64,000 nt of DNA from Streptomyces sp. S.PNR 29. GTDB lineage: Bacteria > Actinomycetota > Actinomycetes > Streptomycetales > Streptomycetaceae. A program made the translations under genes and the position numbers. A model generated the notes under the pieces. The model worked only from the letters and a program-made list of their open reading frames with translations. It made no database searches and was not told where the DNA came from. Within the stretch, counting starts at the first letter, position 1; each line of letters starts with the position of its first letter. Where the stretch lies: positions 430,363-494,362 of the forward strand of contig NZ_JANUQM010000001.1 in assembly GCF_030386795.1 (NCBI RefSeq), written 5' to 3'. Below are positions 8,616 through 16,481 of the stretch, piece by piece.

Positions 8616-8780
8616 ATGTCCGAGCCAGACGAGCGGCGGATCGCGGAGTTGGCCAAGAAACCTCCGCGCGTGCTCCGGGGAGGGGCAAGCGCGCAGGCGC
8701 TGAACGAAGCGCGCAGAGTACTGGAGGCTCAGGCGCTGACCAGCAGACAGCGGCCGGACAGCGAGGTGCGAGACGACTGA
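8616..8780 (+). CDS. Small hydrophilic protein, 54 residues
   Basis: A short frame beginning MSEPDERRIAELAKKPPRVL with GGGAGGA six bases before the ATG, a convincing ribosome-binding site. The product is charged and probably helical, with no transmembrane segment and no recognised domain. It is divergent from the XRE gene and upstream of the structured region before parB. Function unknown. The good start signal is the main reason to call it. Confidence 0.5.
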   Translation: MSEPDERRIAELAKKPPRVLRGGASAQALNEARRVLEAQALTSRQRPDSEVRDD

Positions 8781-8903
8781 CGTTTCAGCGATAGAGATAG
8801 GTGACACGACTGGATCGGTCATGTATGTTCGGGCCTGCCGGGCGGGTACAGCAGCCGCAGGAACCCTGCGCCGGCGGCGTCGCGTGAGCGGCGCCCTTCC
8901 CTG

Positions 8904-8966
8904 CTCCTCGCGGGTGGCCGACCCCCCCGCGCCCCACCCGCGAGGAGCGGCCGCATCGATGCGGCC
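8904..8966. repeat. Inverted repeat and perfect palindrome upstream of parB-like gene
   Basis: Arms CTCCTCGCGGGTG (8904-8916) and CACCCGCGAGGAG (8935-8947) form a 13-bp perfect stem. It is followed at once by an 18-bp perfect palindrome (8949-8966, centre GCATCGATGC). Together with the terminator-like stem that follows, this fills a gene-free stretch of 450 bp. Possible roles are a ParB/Rep binding centre or a structured RNA. None can be chosen from sequence. Confidence 0.5.
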
Positions 8967-8988
8967 ATGGGGTGAGTGGATGGGAGCG

Positions 8989-9022
8989 GAGCCCGCCACA
9001 GTCGCAAGACTGCGGCGGGCTC
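8989..9022 (+). terminator. Hairpin terminator
   Basis: GAGCCCGCC (8989-8997) pairs with GGCGGGCTC (9014-9022), then after one mismatch CAGTC pairs with GACTG around a GCAA tetraloop. It probably ends transcription of the small upstream gene before the AT-rich parB promoter. Confidence 0.65.
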
Positions 9023-9144
9023 GCCTATTTCAGGGCGCGGTCTGACGCCGTGACCTTGAGCGGCCCTGAGGCGCCTCTCTCGCAAGGGGGCGCATTCGGC
9101 CGGGAAATGCAGAATTGAATTCTCGAAATTAAAAGAATTCCCAC

Positions 9145-9216
9145 TTGCATTAGAGGTGTATGCGATTAAGATATAAGTGTAAGGAAAAAGGGAAAGCCGA
9201 AAAGGCGGCTTCCCTT
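9145..9216 (+). promoter_or_regulatory. AT-rich promoter and leader hairpin of parB-like gene
   Basis: TTGCAT (9145-9150) and TAAGAT (9167-9172) are separated by 16 bp, a good sigma-70-type promoter in a segment much richer in A and T than its surroundings. Downstream, AAGGGAA-A-GCCG (9188-9199) pairs with CGGCTTCCCTT (9206-9216) as an 11-bp stem with one bulged A, ending right before the AAGG ribosome-binding site. The hairpin could stabilise the leader or tune translation. The motif ATTAAGATWATAA recurs before the gene at 10647. Confidence 0.5.
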
Positions 9217-9229
9217 AAGGATATGAAAG

Positions 9230-10396
9230 GTGCGGGAAATGTTCGCTAACCTCAAGGTCTCCGAGATCGCCCCCAACCCCGACCAGCCCCGCAAGTTCTT
9301 CGACGAGGCGCAGCAGGAGGAGCTGACGGGCAGCATCAAGGAGAACGGCCTCCTCCAGCCGGTCGTCGTCCGGCCGGTCGAGGGGGCTGAAGTCCCCTAC
9401 ATGCTGATCGCGGGCGAGCGCCGGTGGAGGTCCTGCCAGGCGGCCGGCCTGGAGGTCATCCCTGCCAAGGTCATCGAGGACGCCAGCGAGGAAAAGGCGT
9501 ACGTCCTCAGCATCGCCGAGAACGTCAACCGCCAGGACATGACGATCATGGAAGAGGCCGGCGCCTACGCCGACCTCAAGGCGGCCGGCTGGACCCCGGC
9601 CAAGATCGCCAAGCAGTTCGGCAAGACGGAGACCCACATCACCTGGCGCCTCGGCCTGCTCACCCTGCGCCCCGAGGTCGCCGAGATGGTCGACAAGGGC
9701 CAGATCAAGAACAACCTGGCCTGGCACATCGCCCAGCTCAGCCCGGCCAACCAGATGGTCGCGGCCATGCGCTACGTGCGCGGCGACTTCGACAGCGAGG
9801 CCGAGGCCCAGCACTTCGCCAACGGCCTGAAGATGATGGAGAAGCAGACCTCCCTCACCAGCGAGGAGGCCCCGTCGGCCGAGGAGCAGGAGAAGCGGAA
9901 GAAGGCCAAGGCCAAGGCCAAGGACAGCCTCGGTAAGGCGGAAGAGGTCCTGATCCCGCTGCTGGAGGACCTGGCCGAGAAGAAGCCCGAAGACCTGGCC
10001 GTCATTCTCGGCGACGACCTCGCCCGCCACCTGCGGGTTGTCACCCGCCTCTACGCCAAGGTCCAGATGGTGAAGAACATGCTCAGCAAGGCCCAGGGCA
10101 TCCAGCGAGCCATGGAGGCCGAGTTCAACAAGGCGGCCGTCGAGGTCCAGCAGGAGGCTGCCCAGCAGCAGGCCACCAAGACGCAGGCGGCCAAGCAGCA
10201 GGGCGCGGCCAAGTCCGAGGGATCGGCCACGGCTGCGACGAAGCCGACCGCCAGGAAGGCGGCCGCCAGGCCGGCGGCCCCCCGCGCGAAGGCCACGGGC
10301 GCGGCCAAGAGCCCCACCCGCACCGTCCCGGCCCAGAAGAAGACAGAGCCCGCCACGGGGGCGGCCAAGACGGAGGAGCCCGCAATGGCGAAGTGA
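9230..10396 (+). CDS. ParB/RepB/Spo0J-like partition or nucleoid-binding protein
   Basis: 388 residues. The N-terminal ParB domain has PNPDQPRKFF near the start and the CTPase-type box GERRWR around residue 66. A central helix-turn-helix follows (TPAKIAKQFGKTETHITWRL, about residues 124-143). After a Lys/Glu-rich coiled coil, the last 90 residues are an Ala/Lys/Pro-rich tail that looks histone-H1-like and disordered. ParB proteins bind CTP and parS sites to segregate DNA. No ParA gene is present here, so an element-specific regulatory or compaction role is as likely as partition. The GTG at 9230 follows AAGG; an ATG at 9239 is the alternative. A strong hairpin lies after the stop. Confidence 0.85.
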   Translation: MREMFANLKVSEIAPNPDQPRKFFDEAQQEELTGSIKENGLLQPVVVRPVEGAEVPYMLIAGERRWRSCQAAGLEVIPAKVIEDASEEKAYVLSIAENVNRQDMTIMEEAGAYADLKAAGWTPAKIAKQFGKTETHITWRLGLLTLRPEVAEMVDKGQIKNNLAWHIAQLSPANQMVAAMRYVRGDFDSEAEAQHFANGLKMMEKQTSLTSEEAPSAEEQEKRKKAKAKAKDSLGKAEEVLIPLLEDLAEKKPEDLAVILGDDLARHLRVVTRLYAKVQMVKNMLSKAQGIQRAMEAEFNKAAVEVQQEAAQQQATKTQAAKQQGAAKSEGSATAATKPTARKAAARPAAPRAKATGAAKSPTRTVPAQKKTEPATGAAKTEEPAMAK

Positions 10397-10445
10397 GGCG
10401 GAGGGGGCCTGGCGCGTCCGGGCCCCGTCCCTCCCCTCCAGGGGC

Positions 10446-10468
10446 GCGGCCGGGGGCATCCCGGCCGC
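10446..10468 (+). terminator. Hairpin terminator after parB-like gene
   Basis: GCGGCCGGG (10446-10454) and CCCGGCCGC (10460-10468) form a perfect 9-bp GC stem with a 5-base loop, 50 bp after the stop codon. Confidence 0.7.
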
Positions 10469-10520
10469 GTCGCTTGCTGTCTGCGGCACCGCGCGAGCGC
10501 CTCCTCAAAAGCGCGCGTAA

Positions 10521-10593
10521 ATTCACCCAGAAATCCCGGATATTAATTCCGGGTGAATATGTACTAGGCCCCCAAATTCCATTAAGATTATAA
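10521..10593 (+). promoter_or_regulatory. Alternative hairpins and AT-rich promoter-like region before the 94-residue protein gene
   Basis: ATTCACCC (10521-10528) can pair with GGGTGAAT (10551-10558), or CCCGGA (10535-10540) with TCCGGG (10548-10553). The two folds share bases and exclude each other. ATTAAGATTATAA (10581-10593) matches the promoter segment before parB. This looks like a regulated leader or operator. Confidence 0.4.
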
Positions 10594-10646
10594 ATGTCAA
10601 GCAGGAAAAACATTCTCAACTCAACAGTGGAAAAGAGGGATGAGTA

Positions 10647-10931
10647 ATGGACAACTCTCAACTGGACTGGGGTCAGGAATCGGCAGACCCGGGCATCCGG
10701 AACCTCACCGACTTCCTTGAGTACCTCATGGACTCGGCGCGTGACAGGATCCCTGGCCCGGCATCCGAGTTCATTATCGAGACCGAGAAGACTACGGCTT
10801 CCAGGGTTGCCAGCGAGTGCAACCGGGTCCTGCGTGTGACGGCCGAGTTCCCGAACTCTGAGCCCCAGGCTTTTGACATCGCCATCCATCTGGCACAGCC
10901 CACCACCCGGAAGGCCAGCCCCCAGGACTGA
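10647..10931 (+). CDS. Uncharacterised 94-residue acidic protein
   Basis: The frame begins MDNSQLDWGQESADPG after GAGGGATGAGTA and is acidic with a few Cys and Trp. The middle (SASECNRVLRVTAEFPN-like region, residues 50-75) is predicted alpha/beta. No family is recognised. It has its own AT-rich promoter-like upstream region sharing a motif with parB and a strong terminator after it, so it is probably a monocistronic cargo gene of the element. Codon use is slightly less GC-biased than neighbouring housekeeping-type genes. Confidence 0.6.
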   Translation: MDNSQLDWGQESADPGIRNLTDFLEYLMDSARDRIPGPASEFIIETEKTTASRVASECNRVLRVTAEFPNSEPQAFDIAIHLAQPTTRKASPQD

Positions 10932-10938
10932 GCCCCGC

Positions 10939-10972
10939 CTGTCGGACCGGACCTCACGGTCCGGTCCGACAG
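10939..10972 (+). terminator. 14-bp perfect hairpin terminator
   Basis: CTGTCGGACCGGAC (10939-10952) and its exact complement (10959-10972) enclose the loop CTCACG, 8 bp after the stop of the upstream gene. Confidence 0.8.
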
Positions 10973-11048
10973 CCCCCGCCAGTGCGAGGCGCGGCCGACG
11001 CGGTGCACGGGGCAGACGCGCGGGCGGCCACCGAGACGGGATTCCGAA

Positions 11049-11222
11049 ATGACCAAGATGCTGGGCGCGCTCCGCCGCGGGCATGGACAGACCTGCCGCT
11101 ACGCCGGCCGTGGGTGCACCTGCTTTCTGTATCCCGGTGAGCACGATCCCCAAGCCAAGAAGCTGCGTCGCCGAGCGGCGCGTCACGCGGAAAAGCGCGC
11201 GTGGCGGCAGAACAAGTGGTGA
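11049..11222 (+). CDS. Small basic protein, 57 residues
   Basis: The frame MTKMLGALRRGHGQTC continues with a CTCFLYPGEHDP segment and ends in a strongly basic helix RRRAARHAEKRAWRQNKW. Three Cys and a His near the middle could bind a metal. The basic tail suggests nucleic-acid binding. It is followed within 35 bp by a strong hairpin, which supports a real transcription unit. No family is recognised. Confidence 0.5.
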   Translation: MTKMLGALRRGHGQTCRYAGRGCTCFLYPGEHDPQAKKLRRRAARHAEKRAWRQNKW

Positions 11223-11255
11223 CCCTCCGGCCGGATCACCGGCCAGACCACCAAC

Positions 11256-11281
11256 GGCCCCGGTCGAACCCGACCGGGGCC
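11256..11281 (+). terminator. Hairpin terminator
   Basis: GGCCCCGGTCG (11256-11266) and CGACCGGGGCC (11271-11281) form an 11-bp perfect stem with a 4-base loop AACC. Confidence 0.75.
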
Positions 11282-11325
11282 AGACGCATGACGGGACACT
11301 CGTCCCCAGCAAGGAAGGAGCCAGG

Positions 11326-11736
11326 TTGCTCACCCTCTTCACCAACCGATACCAGGCATTCCAGCCCCCGCAAGGGGTGCCCGTACGCATCACCCTGGGC
11401 GCCCCGCGGTTCAAGCTCCCCTACCCCCTCCAGCACGCGGTACGGGAGCTGGCGCCGCGCCGGGAGTACTTCACCAAGCCCCTCCCCGAGTTCACCGCCG
11501 CCTACCGGGCCGACCTCGACCAGCTCGGTCCTGCGCGCATCGCGGAGCGGCTACGGGCCATCGTGAACGCGGAGCAGGAACACCGGCTGGTCCTGCTCTG
11601 CTTCGAAGACCTGGCCGACCCGGCGCAGTGGTGCCACCGCAGGGTCTTCGCCGCCTGGTGGAAGGACACAACCGGCGACGAGGTGCGCGAGCTCTCGCCG
11701 ATGGCCGACCAGTACGAGCAGGGGACCTTGATGTGA
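11326..11736 (+). CDS. DUF488-like protein
   Basis: About 136 residues. The C-terminal half has HRLVLLCFEDLADPAQWCHR, resembling the DUF488 core where a Cys-Phe-Glu and a later Cys-His-Arg are conserved. The N-terminal TNRYQAFQPPQGVPVRITLG resembles the first strand region. DUF488 proteins are common on plasmids, phages and islands, and their function is unknown. I chose the TTG at 11326 because AAGGAAGGAG ends five bases before it. Longer in-frame starts upstream run across the terminator hairpin and are unlikely. Confidence 0.65.
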   Translation: MLTLFTNRYQAFQPPQGVPVRITLGAPRFKLPYPLQHAVRELAPRREYFTKPLPEFTAAYRADLDQLGPARIAERLRAIVNAEQEHRLVLLCFEDLADPAQWCHRRVFAAWWKDTTGDEVRELSPMADQYEQGTLM

Positions 11737-11894
11737 TCCTGATCCTGGAGCCGCACCTTACTGGTAGGTGACCCCCTTTCAGGACCTATGCGCTTTTGCT
11801 CGGGTTCATAGCAGTGCCTGGTCAGGTCTCCGCCCGGCTGGGCGCTGCCCCGATCGTGTCCCGATCATCAGGGGCACGCGCTTCCCGCCATGCG

Positions 11895-12003
11895 CGCCAC
11901 CGGGCTGGGGTGCACGGCAAGAAACTGTACGGAGTCAGGGCCGCAACGTACTGGGAAGCCACCTGTGACCCATCGGGCGAACGGCTTCATGGACCGTGAG
12001 TTC
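11895..12003 (-). pseudogene. N-terminal relic of a NUDIX hydrolase gene
   Basis: Read on the minus strand the segment gives KPFARWVTGGFPVRCGPDSV then FLAVHP. This matches the N-terminal strand of the NUDIX pseudogene at 15720-16279 (VRPDGA...AAPDSVRVLAVH). At DNA level, 11911-12000 and 16111-16206 are clearly alike. No NUDIX box follows and the reading frame is lost. The relic abuts the stop codon of the immunity-like gene, so the toxin cassette seems to have been built into or beside a NUDIX gene. Confidence 0.55.
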
Positions 12004-12490
12004 AAGCGCGGTCGCGCCGTATCAACGAATCGTAGGTCCCGAAATTGGGAACAGCCTCCCAATTGCTGGCGACGTCAATGCCGCGGCGGCTTTCCCTCGT
12101 TTCCTCGCCATCGGCCTCTACAGTCCGCCGAATGATGCCATCAGTGGTGAACTCGTAGGACTCCATGCGCTCCGCATCGGCGTATCCGCCGCGCTCCTGC
12201 GAGTCGCCGTAGTCGTATGAGGTTGCTGTCTCAAGGAAGAGGGACCCATTGATGAGGGTAAACGTGTAGTCGAGGGAGTCGCGGCCGTACTCATCCATGA
12301 AAATGACTGAGCTGTAGCCGGTCTCCAGGCGCATTTCGACGCGCAGTGCCGGCGCTGAATTCTTTTGGGGGAAGGCGACTGCGGTGTACAACTGGCCGGA
12401 CACATGCCTGGCCTGGGCCTGCTCGGGCGTCAGGGTGTTCACGGGCGTCTCGGTGAGGTTGTTCCACTGCTCGCAGTAGGTCCAGATCAT
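12002..12490 (-). CDS. Probable immunity protein for the adjacent toxin
   Basis: 162 residues, acidic, without signal peptide or transmembrane segment. It starts MIWTYCEQWNNLTETPVNTL and contains many aromatic and acidic residues (SSVIFMDEYGRDSLDYTFTL). It lies 7 bp downstream of the toxin-like gene on the same strand. That order, size and charge are the standard layout of an immunity gene in polymorphic toxin systems, where it binds the C-terminal toxin domain. No known immunity family is recognised from the sequence alone, so the assignment rests on position. Confidence 0.6.
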   Translation of the reverse strand: MIWTYCEQWNNLTETPVNTLTPEQAQARHVSGQLYTAVAFPQKNSAPALRVEMRLETGYSSVIFMDEYGRDSLDYTFTLINGSLFLETATSYDYGDSQERGGYADAERMESYEFTTDGIIRRTVEADGEETRESRRGIDVASNWEAVPNFGTYDSLIRRDRA

Positions 12491-12497
12491 GGTTGCT

Positions 12498-14636
12498 TCA
12501 GCCCGTGCCCTTCGGTAGCCGGTAGACGAGACCCTGCACGTCCCGGATTATCACGCCGTGGTTCGCTGCTTCCCTGAGCGCCCATTCTGGCACAGGCTGC
12601 GACTGGACAGGGACTTCCAGATAGTACTTGCCCTTCAAGGGTTTTCCGATCAGCTGTGGATATTCTGCGCGCGCTTTCGGTGTGTCCGGGATCTTTGTTC
12701 CCGCCTTGTACTTCTGGTTGATCTCGCGCAGATAGTTCCTGAACGTCTCCGGCTTGATCTTCGATATCTGTGTCTGCTTGCGTGAGACGATCTCTTTTCC
12801 AGGCCGGTACGAGTCCAGGAATTTTCCGTTCTCAAGATAGATCTCGTTCGCCGGGTAACGTGGCCAATTCTCCTCGTTGAACTCGCGCCCCTTCTTCCAC
12901 TTGTCAAGCAGCCATTGCGGGGTGCCCTCGCTCCTGCCGCCGCTCGATTCGCTCGCACCCGCTCCCCCTGCGCCGACCGCCATCAGCACAACACCGGCAG
13001 TACCGAGGACACCAGCGTTGAGCGCGGCCTCTGCGGTGAGGGCGCCGACCACTCCCCCTCCGGCGAGCGCGAACCCGCCGGGAGGGAACAAGGCAAGCAG
13101 GGCGAGCAGGAGGAGGGCGAAGCCGAGGTAGACCAGGAACGTGTTCAGGGCGTCGAGCAGATGCAGCGTGCGGATGGCCCTGCCGTCGGGGCCGGCGTCG
13201 CCGAACCCGCGCCACAGCAGGAGTGCGCCGGTGGTAGCCGCCCCTAATGCGGTTGCGAGGCGGAAGCGATGGACTGCCAGCAGTTCCCCCATCGGCTGCG
13301 CTGACACCAGCCGCCAGGTGCGCAGCAGAGCGGTGAGTTGGTAGGTGATCCAAGCCAGGGCGGCGATGCCGAAGCCCATGAGAATTTTCGGCCCCGAGCC
13401 GGTACTGAAGAAGTCCTGGAGGTCGGCAGTAGAGGTGAACGAGCCGACGCCCAGGAACAGCAACGCAGGCAACGCCAGTACACAGGGAATAAGCAGCAGC
13501 CACCGCTCCCGGGAACGGCGGGCCGCTCGAGTCGCCTTCAGCCATGCGCGGATGTTCAACGTCTGCCAGGCACGCTGGTTGTCGGATGCGTCCATGCGGG
13601 CCGTGATCCCCGTGACCACGCCACGCAGTTCCCCGCTGTCGTCGGGCGGCGCCGACGCGGCGGCGTAGAGCAAGGAGCGCCGCAGCCTGACAAAGCGCAG
13701 GACGATCAGCAGGCTCCATGGCAGACGCCAGGCCGAATAGCGAAGCAGTGCTCCGAAGCTGTCGCCGTCGGTACGTTCAGACGCGAGCAGTACGCCCGGC
13801 ACAGTGCGCTTGCCCCGGTGAAGCCAGCGCAGGTCCACGGCCATGGCGATGGCCAGGCACGTGAGTGGCGCCGCCCATGCCAAACCGTCCAGGGACTCCA
13901 GCCACTCCGTGGCCCAATCGGCGTGTTCCTGTACCGCGTAGTTGTTGACCGTGTGATGGACGGCGGCGGCCACCAGGGGAAGCACTGACAACAGTCGCAC
14001 CCAACCGAGTGCGCGCCACCATAGTCCCACTCCGAAGCCGGCCATGGCCGTCCACACCAGGTGCGTGAACGTTTCCGTGACTGGAGGGCCGCCCAAGTCC
14101 AGTTGGCTGAACGGCGCGGGGAGCCAGGAAGTCAACACTTGCCCCAGGCCCGGCACGTAGGGCGGGGACAAGCTGTCGGGGATGATCCAGCCCTCACCGC
14201 GGGCGATCGCCCGGTCCGCATCCAGGCCAAAGCGGAGAACCGCCTCTAGCAGCCCGAAGCCGCCCCCCAGCGCCGCACCCACCACCACGAAGTCGGTCAG
14301 CCCCCACTGGCGGCGGACCCTCAGACTCAATCCCGCCAGCAACAGCGGGGCAACCTTGAGTAATTCCTCGACCCAAGGAGCCACCGTGTAGCTGGTCATG
14401 TTCACCACCGTCACCAGCGACTGTCCCGACTGCTCCGCGTAGATACGGGTGTAAGCGAGCTGCACCAACGCCGTCGCCACGCCACACCCGTACACACCCA
14501 CCGCAAGCGCCAGCAGCACGGTCGACAGGCGCACCGAACGCGTCGGCCAGGAAAAGGCGAACAGTTGCAGCACGCCCCAGACGGCCGCCACCGCCATCAT
14601 CAACGCCACACCAGGCCCCCCGACGCACCCGAACAA
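12498..14636 (-). CDS. PrsW-like membrane protein fused to a C-terminal toxin-like domain
   Basis: 712 residues. The N-terminal 250 or so residues form a multi-pass membrane domain with PrsW-type motifs: WVEELLKVAPLL (the glutamate pair), FGLLEAVLRFG, and a His in TFTHLVWTA and AAAVHHTVNNYA. PrsW proteins are intramembrane metalloproteases. A cytoplasmic linker and a second group of four or five membrane segments follow (about 390-570). The last 140 residues are soluble: PANEIYLENGKFLDSYRPGK, EIVSRKQTQI and KGKYYLEVPVQ, a pattern seen at the C-termini of polymorphic toxins. The immunity candidate is 7 bp downstream. PrsW domains as N-terminal modules of actinobacterial toxins have, as I recall, been proposed earlier. 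The protease could release the toxin domain. Toxin activity is inferred. Confidence 0.7.
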   Translation of the reverse strand: MFGCVGGPGVALMMAVAAVWGVLQLFAFSWPTRSVRLSTVLLALAVGVYGCGVATALVQLAYTRIYAEQSGQSLVTVVNMTSYTVAPWVEELLKVAPLLLAGLSLRVRRQWGLTDFVVVGAALGGGFGLLEAVLRFGLDADRAIARGEGWIIPDSLSPPYVPGLGQVLTSWLPAPFSQLDLGGPPVTETFTHLVWTAMAGFGVGLWWRALGWVRLLSVLPLVAAAVHHTVNNYAVQEHADWATEWLESLDGLAWAAPLTCLAIAMAVDLRWLHRGKRTVPGVLLASERTDGDSFGALLRYSAWRLPWSLLIVLRFVRLRRSLLYAAASAPPDDSGELRGVVTGITARMDASDNQRAWQTLNIRAWLKATRAARRSRERWLLLIPCVLALPALLFLGVGSFTSTADLQDFFSTGSGPKILMGFGIAALAWITYQLTALLRTWRLVSAQPMGELLAVHRFRLATALGAATTGALLLWRGFGDAGPDGRAIRTLHLLDALNTFLVYLGFALLLLALLALFPPGGFALAGGGVVGALTAEAALNAGVLGTAGVVLMAVGAGGAGASESSGGRSEGTPQWLLDKWKKGREFNEENWPRYPANEIYLENGKFLDSYRPGKEIVSRKQTQISKIKPETFRNYLREINQKYKAGTKIPDTPKARAEYPQLIGKPLKGKYYLEVPVQSQPVPEWALREAANHGVIIRDVQGLVYRLPKGTG

Positions 14637-14914
14637 CTATCTATTCGCAATCGTGAACGTGATGCTATGCAGTCAACTAATGATGCAGCAAGAGAGTTGA
14701 GAGACAGGGAGAGGCGGCAATCAGACGGGTGCAAAGAGCGCCGCCCGTGGCCTCGGAAGCGCGAATCACCCATACAACCCGAGAGCATGCCGTCTGGGAT
14801 GTCACCGGCCTCTCCCGCTTGCGTGACATGCCTCCGGGGTTTGCCCGTTGACCGTTCCCTCGTGTGCCCAACTCCGGCACATGCTTGGCAGTTGGGCGTC
14901 GCAGGGCACCGTTC
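14637..14914. other. Gene-free stretch upstream of the toxin gene
   Basis: About 280 bp between the toxin start and the next small gene. It should hold the toxin promoter, but no convincing -35/-10 pair, repeat or RNA structure was seen. Confidence 0.4.
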
Positions 14915-15121
14915 TCACAAATCATCAGGACTTCCGGAGGACGGGCGGCGCTCCTCCGACCCTGGCGAAGACGTGGGCCCGGTTCGCCGCAACTCGTCCA
15001 GCACAAGACGCACCGACCTGATGAGGTCAGGGAGCTGATCGAGGAGCCCCTTCAGGGCGTACATGAAAGCCGATATAACGCCAGCCGCGCCCAGAATCCC
15101 CACGATGATCTGCACTTCCAT
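14915..15121 (-). CDS. Small single-pass membrane protein, 68 residues
   Basis: The frame starts MEVQIIVGILGAAGVISAFM, one hydrophobic helix of about 20 residues directly at the N-terminus. It continues with an amphipathic part (GLLDQLPDLIRSVRLVLDEL) and a Ser/Pro-rich disordered tail. GGAGGAG lies 8 bases before the ATG, so the start is well supported. No family is recognised. Shape and size resemble small membrane accessory proteins or a holin-like peptide, but nothing decides its role. It lies upstream of the toxin gene in the same direction, about 280 bp away. Confidence 0.55.
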   Translation of the reverse strand: MEVQIIVGILGAAGVISAFMYALKGLLDQLPDLIRSVRLVLDELRRTGPTSSPGSEERRPSSGSPDDL

Positions 15122-15475
15122 GCTCGGCTCCTCCTCCAAGCGGAGAGATGGCCGAACTGAGCGCAAACCGCGAACAACGAAGGGCAGGTGTCTCAGGTCG
15201 ACCACCCCGACTACGGTGATCAACTGAGGCCCTGCCGACGTACAGGCCGCGTATGCAGTTGTCGCGATTGACGTGGTGCCGAATGCCTCGACACTTACGC
15301 CCGAAAGGGACGTCGGACCCGTTCCCGTCGCAGCCAGCACTGCTGGCCGTGCCCTGCGAAGTCTACCGGCCGGATGCGGCCGTGGCAGGCGAAAGACCAT
15401 TGCTGCCGAAAGCAAGCCATCGGATGCGCCTAGTTGGCAGATCCTGATGACTCACCCGAGACAGTGCCGCGGCGA
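15122..15475. other. Gene-free stretch
   Basis: About 350 bp without a supported gene. The first part holds the ribosome-binding site and presumably the promoter of the small membrane protein. Nothing else recognisable was found. Confidence 0.35.
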
Positions 15476-15760
15476 TCACACAGGGCGGGCCAGGGCCAAG
15501 AACTGGTCGGCAGCCCGGGTCCATGCTTCCTCACGGTCCGCAGCATCGTGCGGGGACTTCAGCAACTCGTCCAGAATGGCCCCTCCTTGCGGGAATCTGC
15601 CGATGGCGAGGTCCAGCCAGACCAGGCTCAGGCCATCGTCCGCGGCGGGATCCCGCATGGCAGCCACTGTGTACGCGGCCCAGGCAGCCTTCATCACGTC
15701 CGCATCCCGTGCGGGCAGTTCACCACCTGTGGCGCGCAGCCGTACGCCCGCACGGAGCAT
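15476..15760 (-). CDS. Uncharacterised small protein downstream of the NUDIX pseudogene
   Basis: The frame gives about 94 residues from an ATG at 15760, with a helical region AAWAAYTVAAMRDPAADDGL and DREEAWTRAADQFLALARP at the end. The composition looks like real coding sequence. It overlaps the 3' end of the NUDIX pseudogene by about 40 bp in another frame. The start is uncertain because no strong ribosome-binding site precedes any Met. No family is recognised. It may be a remnant of the same decayed operon. Confidence 0.4.
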   Translation of the reverse strand: MLRAGVRLRATGGELPARDADVMKAAWAAYTVAAMRDPAADDGLSLVWLDLAIGRFPQGGAILDELLKSPHDAADREEAWTRAADQFLALARPV

Positions 15761-16279
15761 CAGCCAGCCCCGGCACAGCATCGGCAGCCGACGGCTTCGT
15801 GACGTCGTCTTCCGCAAGCTCGTGCCAGGACCGCCACTCGACGCGCAGCACCTCCCCCGCATCCAAGGATCCTTCCCCTACGGCGCATTGATGGGCGAGG
15901 AACAAGTGGCACCTCTCGGTGCTTGTGGCACGGGCCGAGGTAACTGGGCCGAGCGAATGGAGCCACGTTGCCTGCAATCCGGTCTCTTCGGCGAGTTCGC
16001 GCCGTGCCGCGTCAGTCAGCCTTTCCCGATCGTCGACCAGCCCGCCGGGGAGGTCAGTGACCTCCTGCTCATGGAGGTAGTGCTGCTGAGTTACAAGCGC
16101 CACGCGGCCGCGGTGTACGGCAAGGACGCGAACGGAGTCAGGGGCCGCGACGTGCGGGTAAGCACCCGTGCACCATCGGGGCGAACGGTCTCGTCAACCG
16201 TGAGCCGGATGCGACCGCCCGGCCCGCCCGCAAACAGCACACGGCTGCTCAGCCGGCGCCACTTGCTGCTGTTTCCCAT
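15720..16279 (-). pseudogene. NUDIX hydrolase, frameshifted
   Basis: The intact-looking C-terminal part has the NUDIX box LPGGLVDDRERLTDAARREL with AEETGL (G-x5-E-x7-REUxEExG), which would bind the Mg-diphosphate substrate. Its N-terminal strand is in two frames. An ATG at 16279 starts MGNSSKWRRLSSRVLF and reads to VRPDGAR, where translation must shift to give PHVAAPDSVRVLAVH and then VALVTQQHYLHEQ. A single one-base change near 16165 explains it. No good start lies within the second frame. The frameshift could be a sequencing error, but a further NUDIX relic nearby suggests real decay. Confidence 0.65.
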
Positions 16280-16481
16280 ACGCCAGACCCTACTGGTAGC
16301 AGAGATCTTCGGTCCGGGTCGGACTGATGGTCCCCACTCGCTGACCACGACCGCGCCCCTGGCGGCTCCGTCCCGCACACTGAGCCTTCGCGCGGTCATC
16401 CAGGTTCGCGCCGATCCAGATGTTCCGACGCACGGCGGTCGAGATCCCTGAGGCTCCTTAGGGTCGACGCACGGGGCGAGA

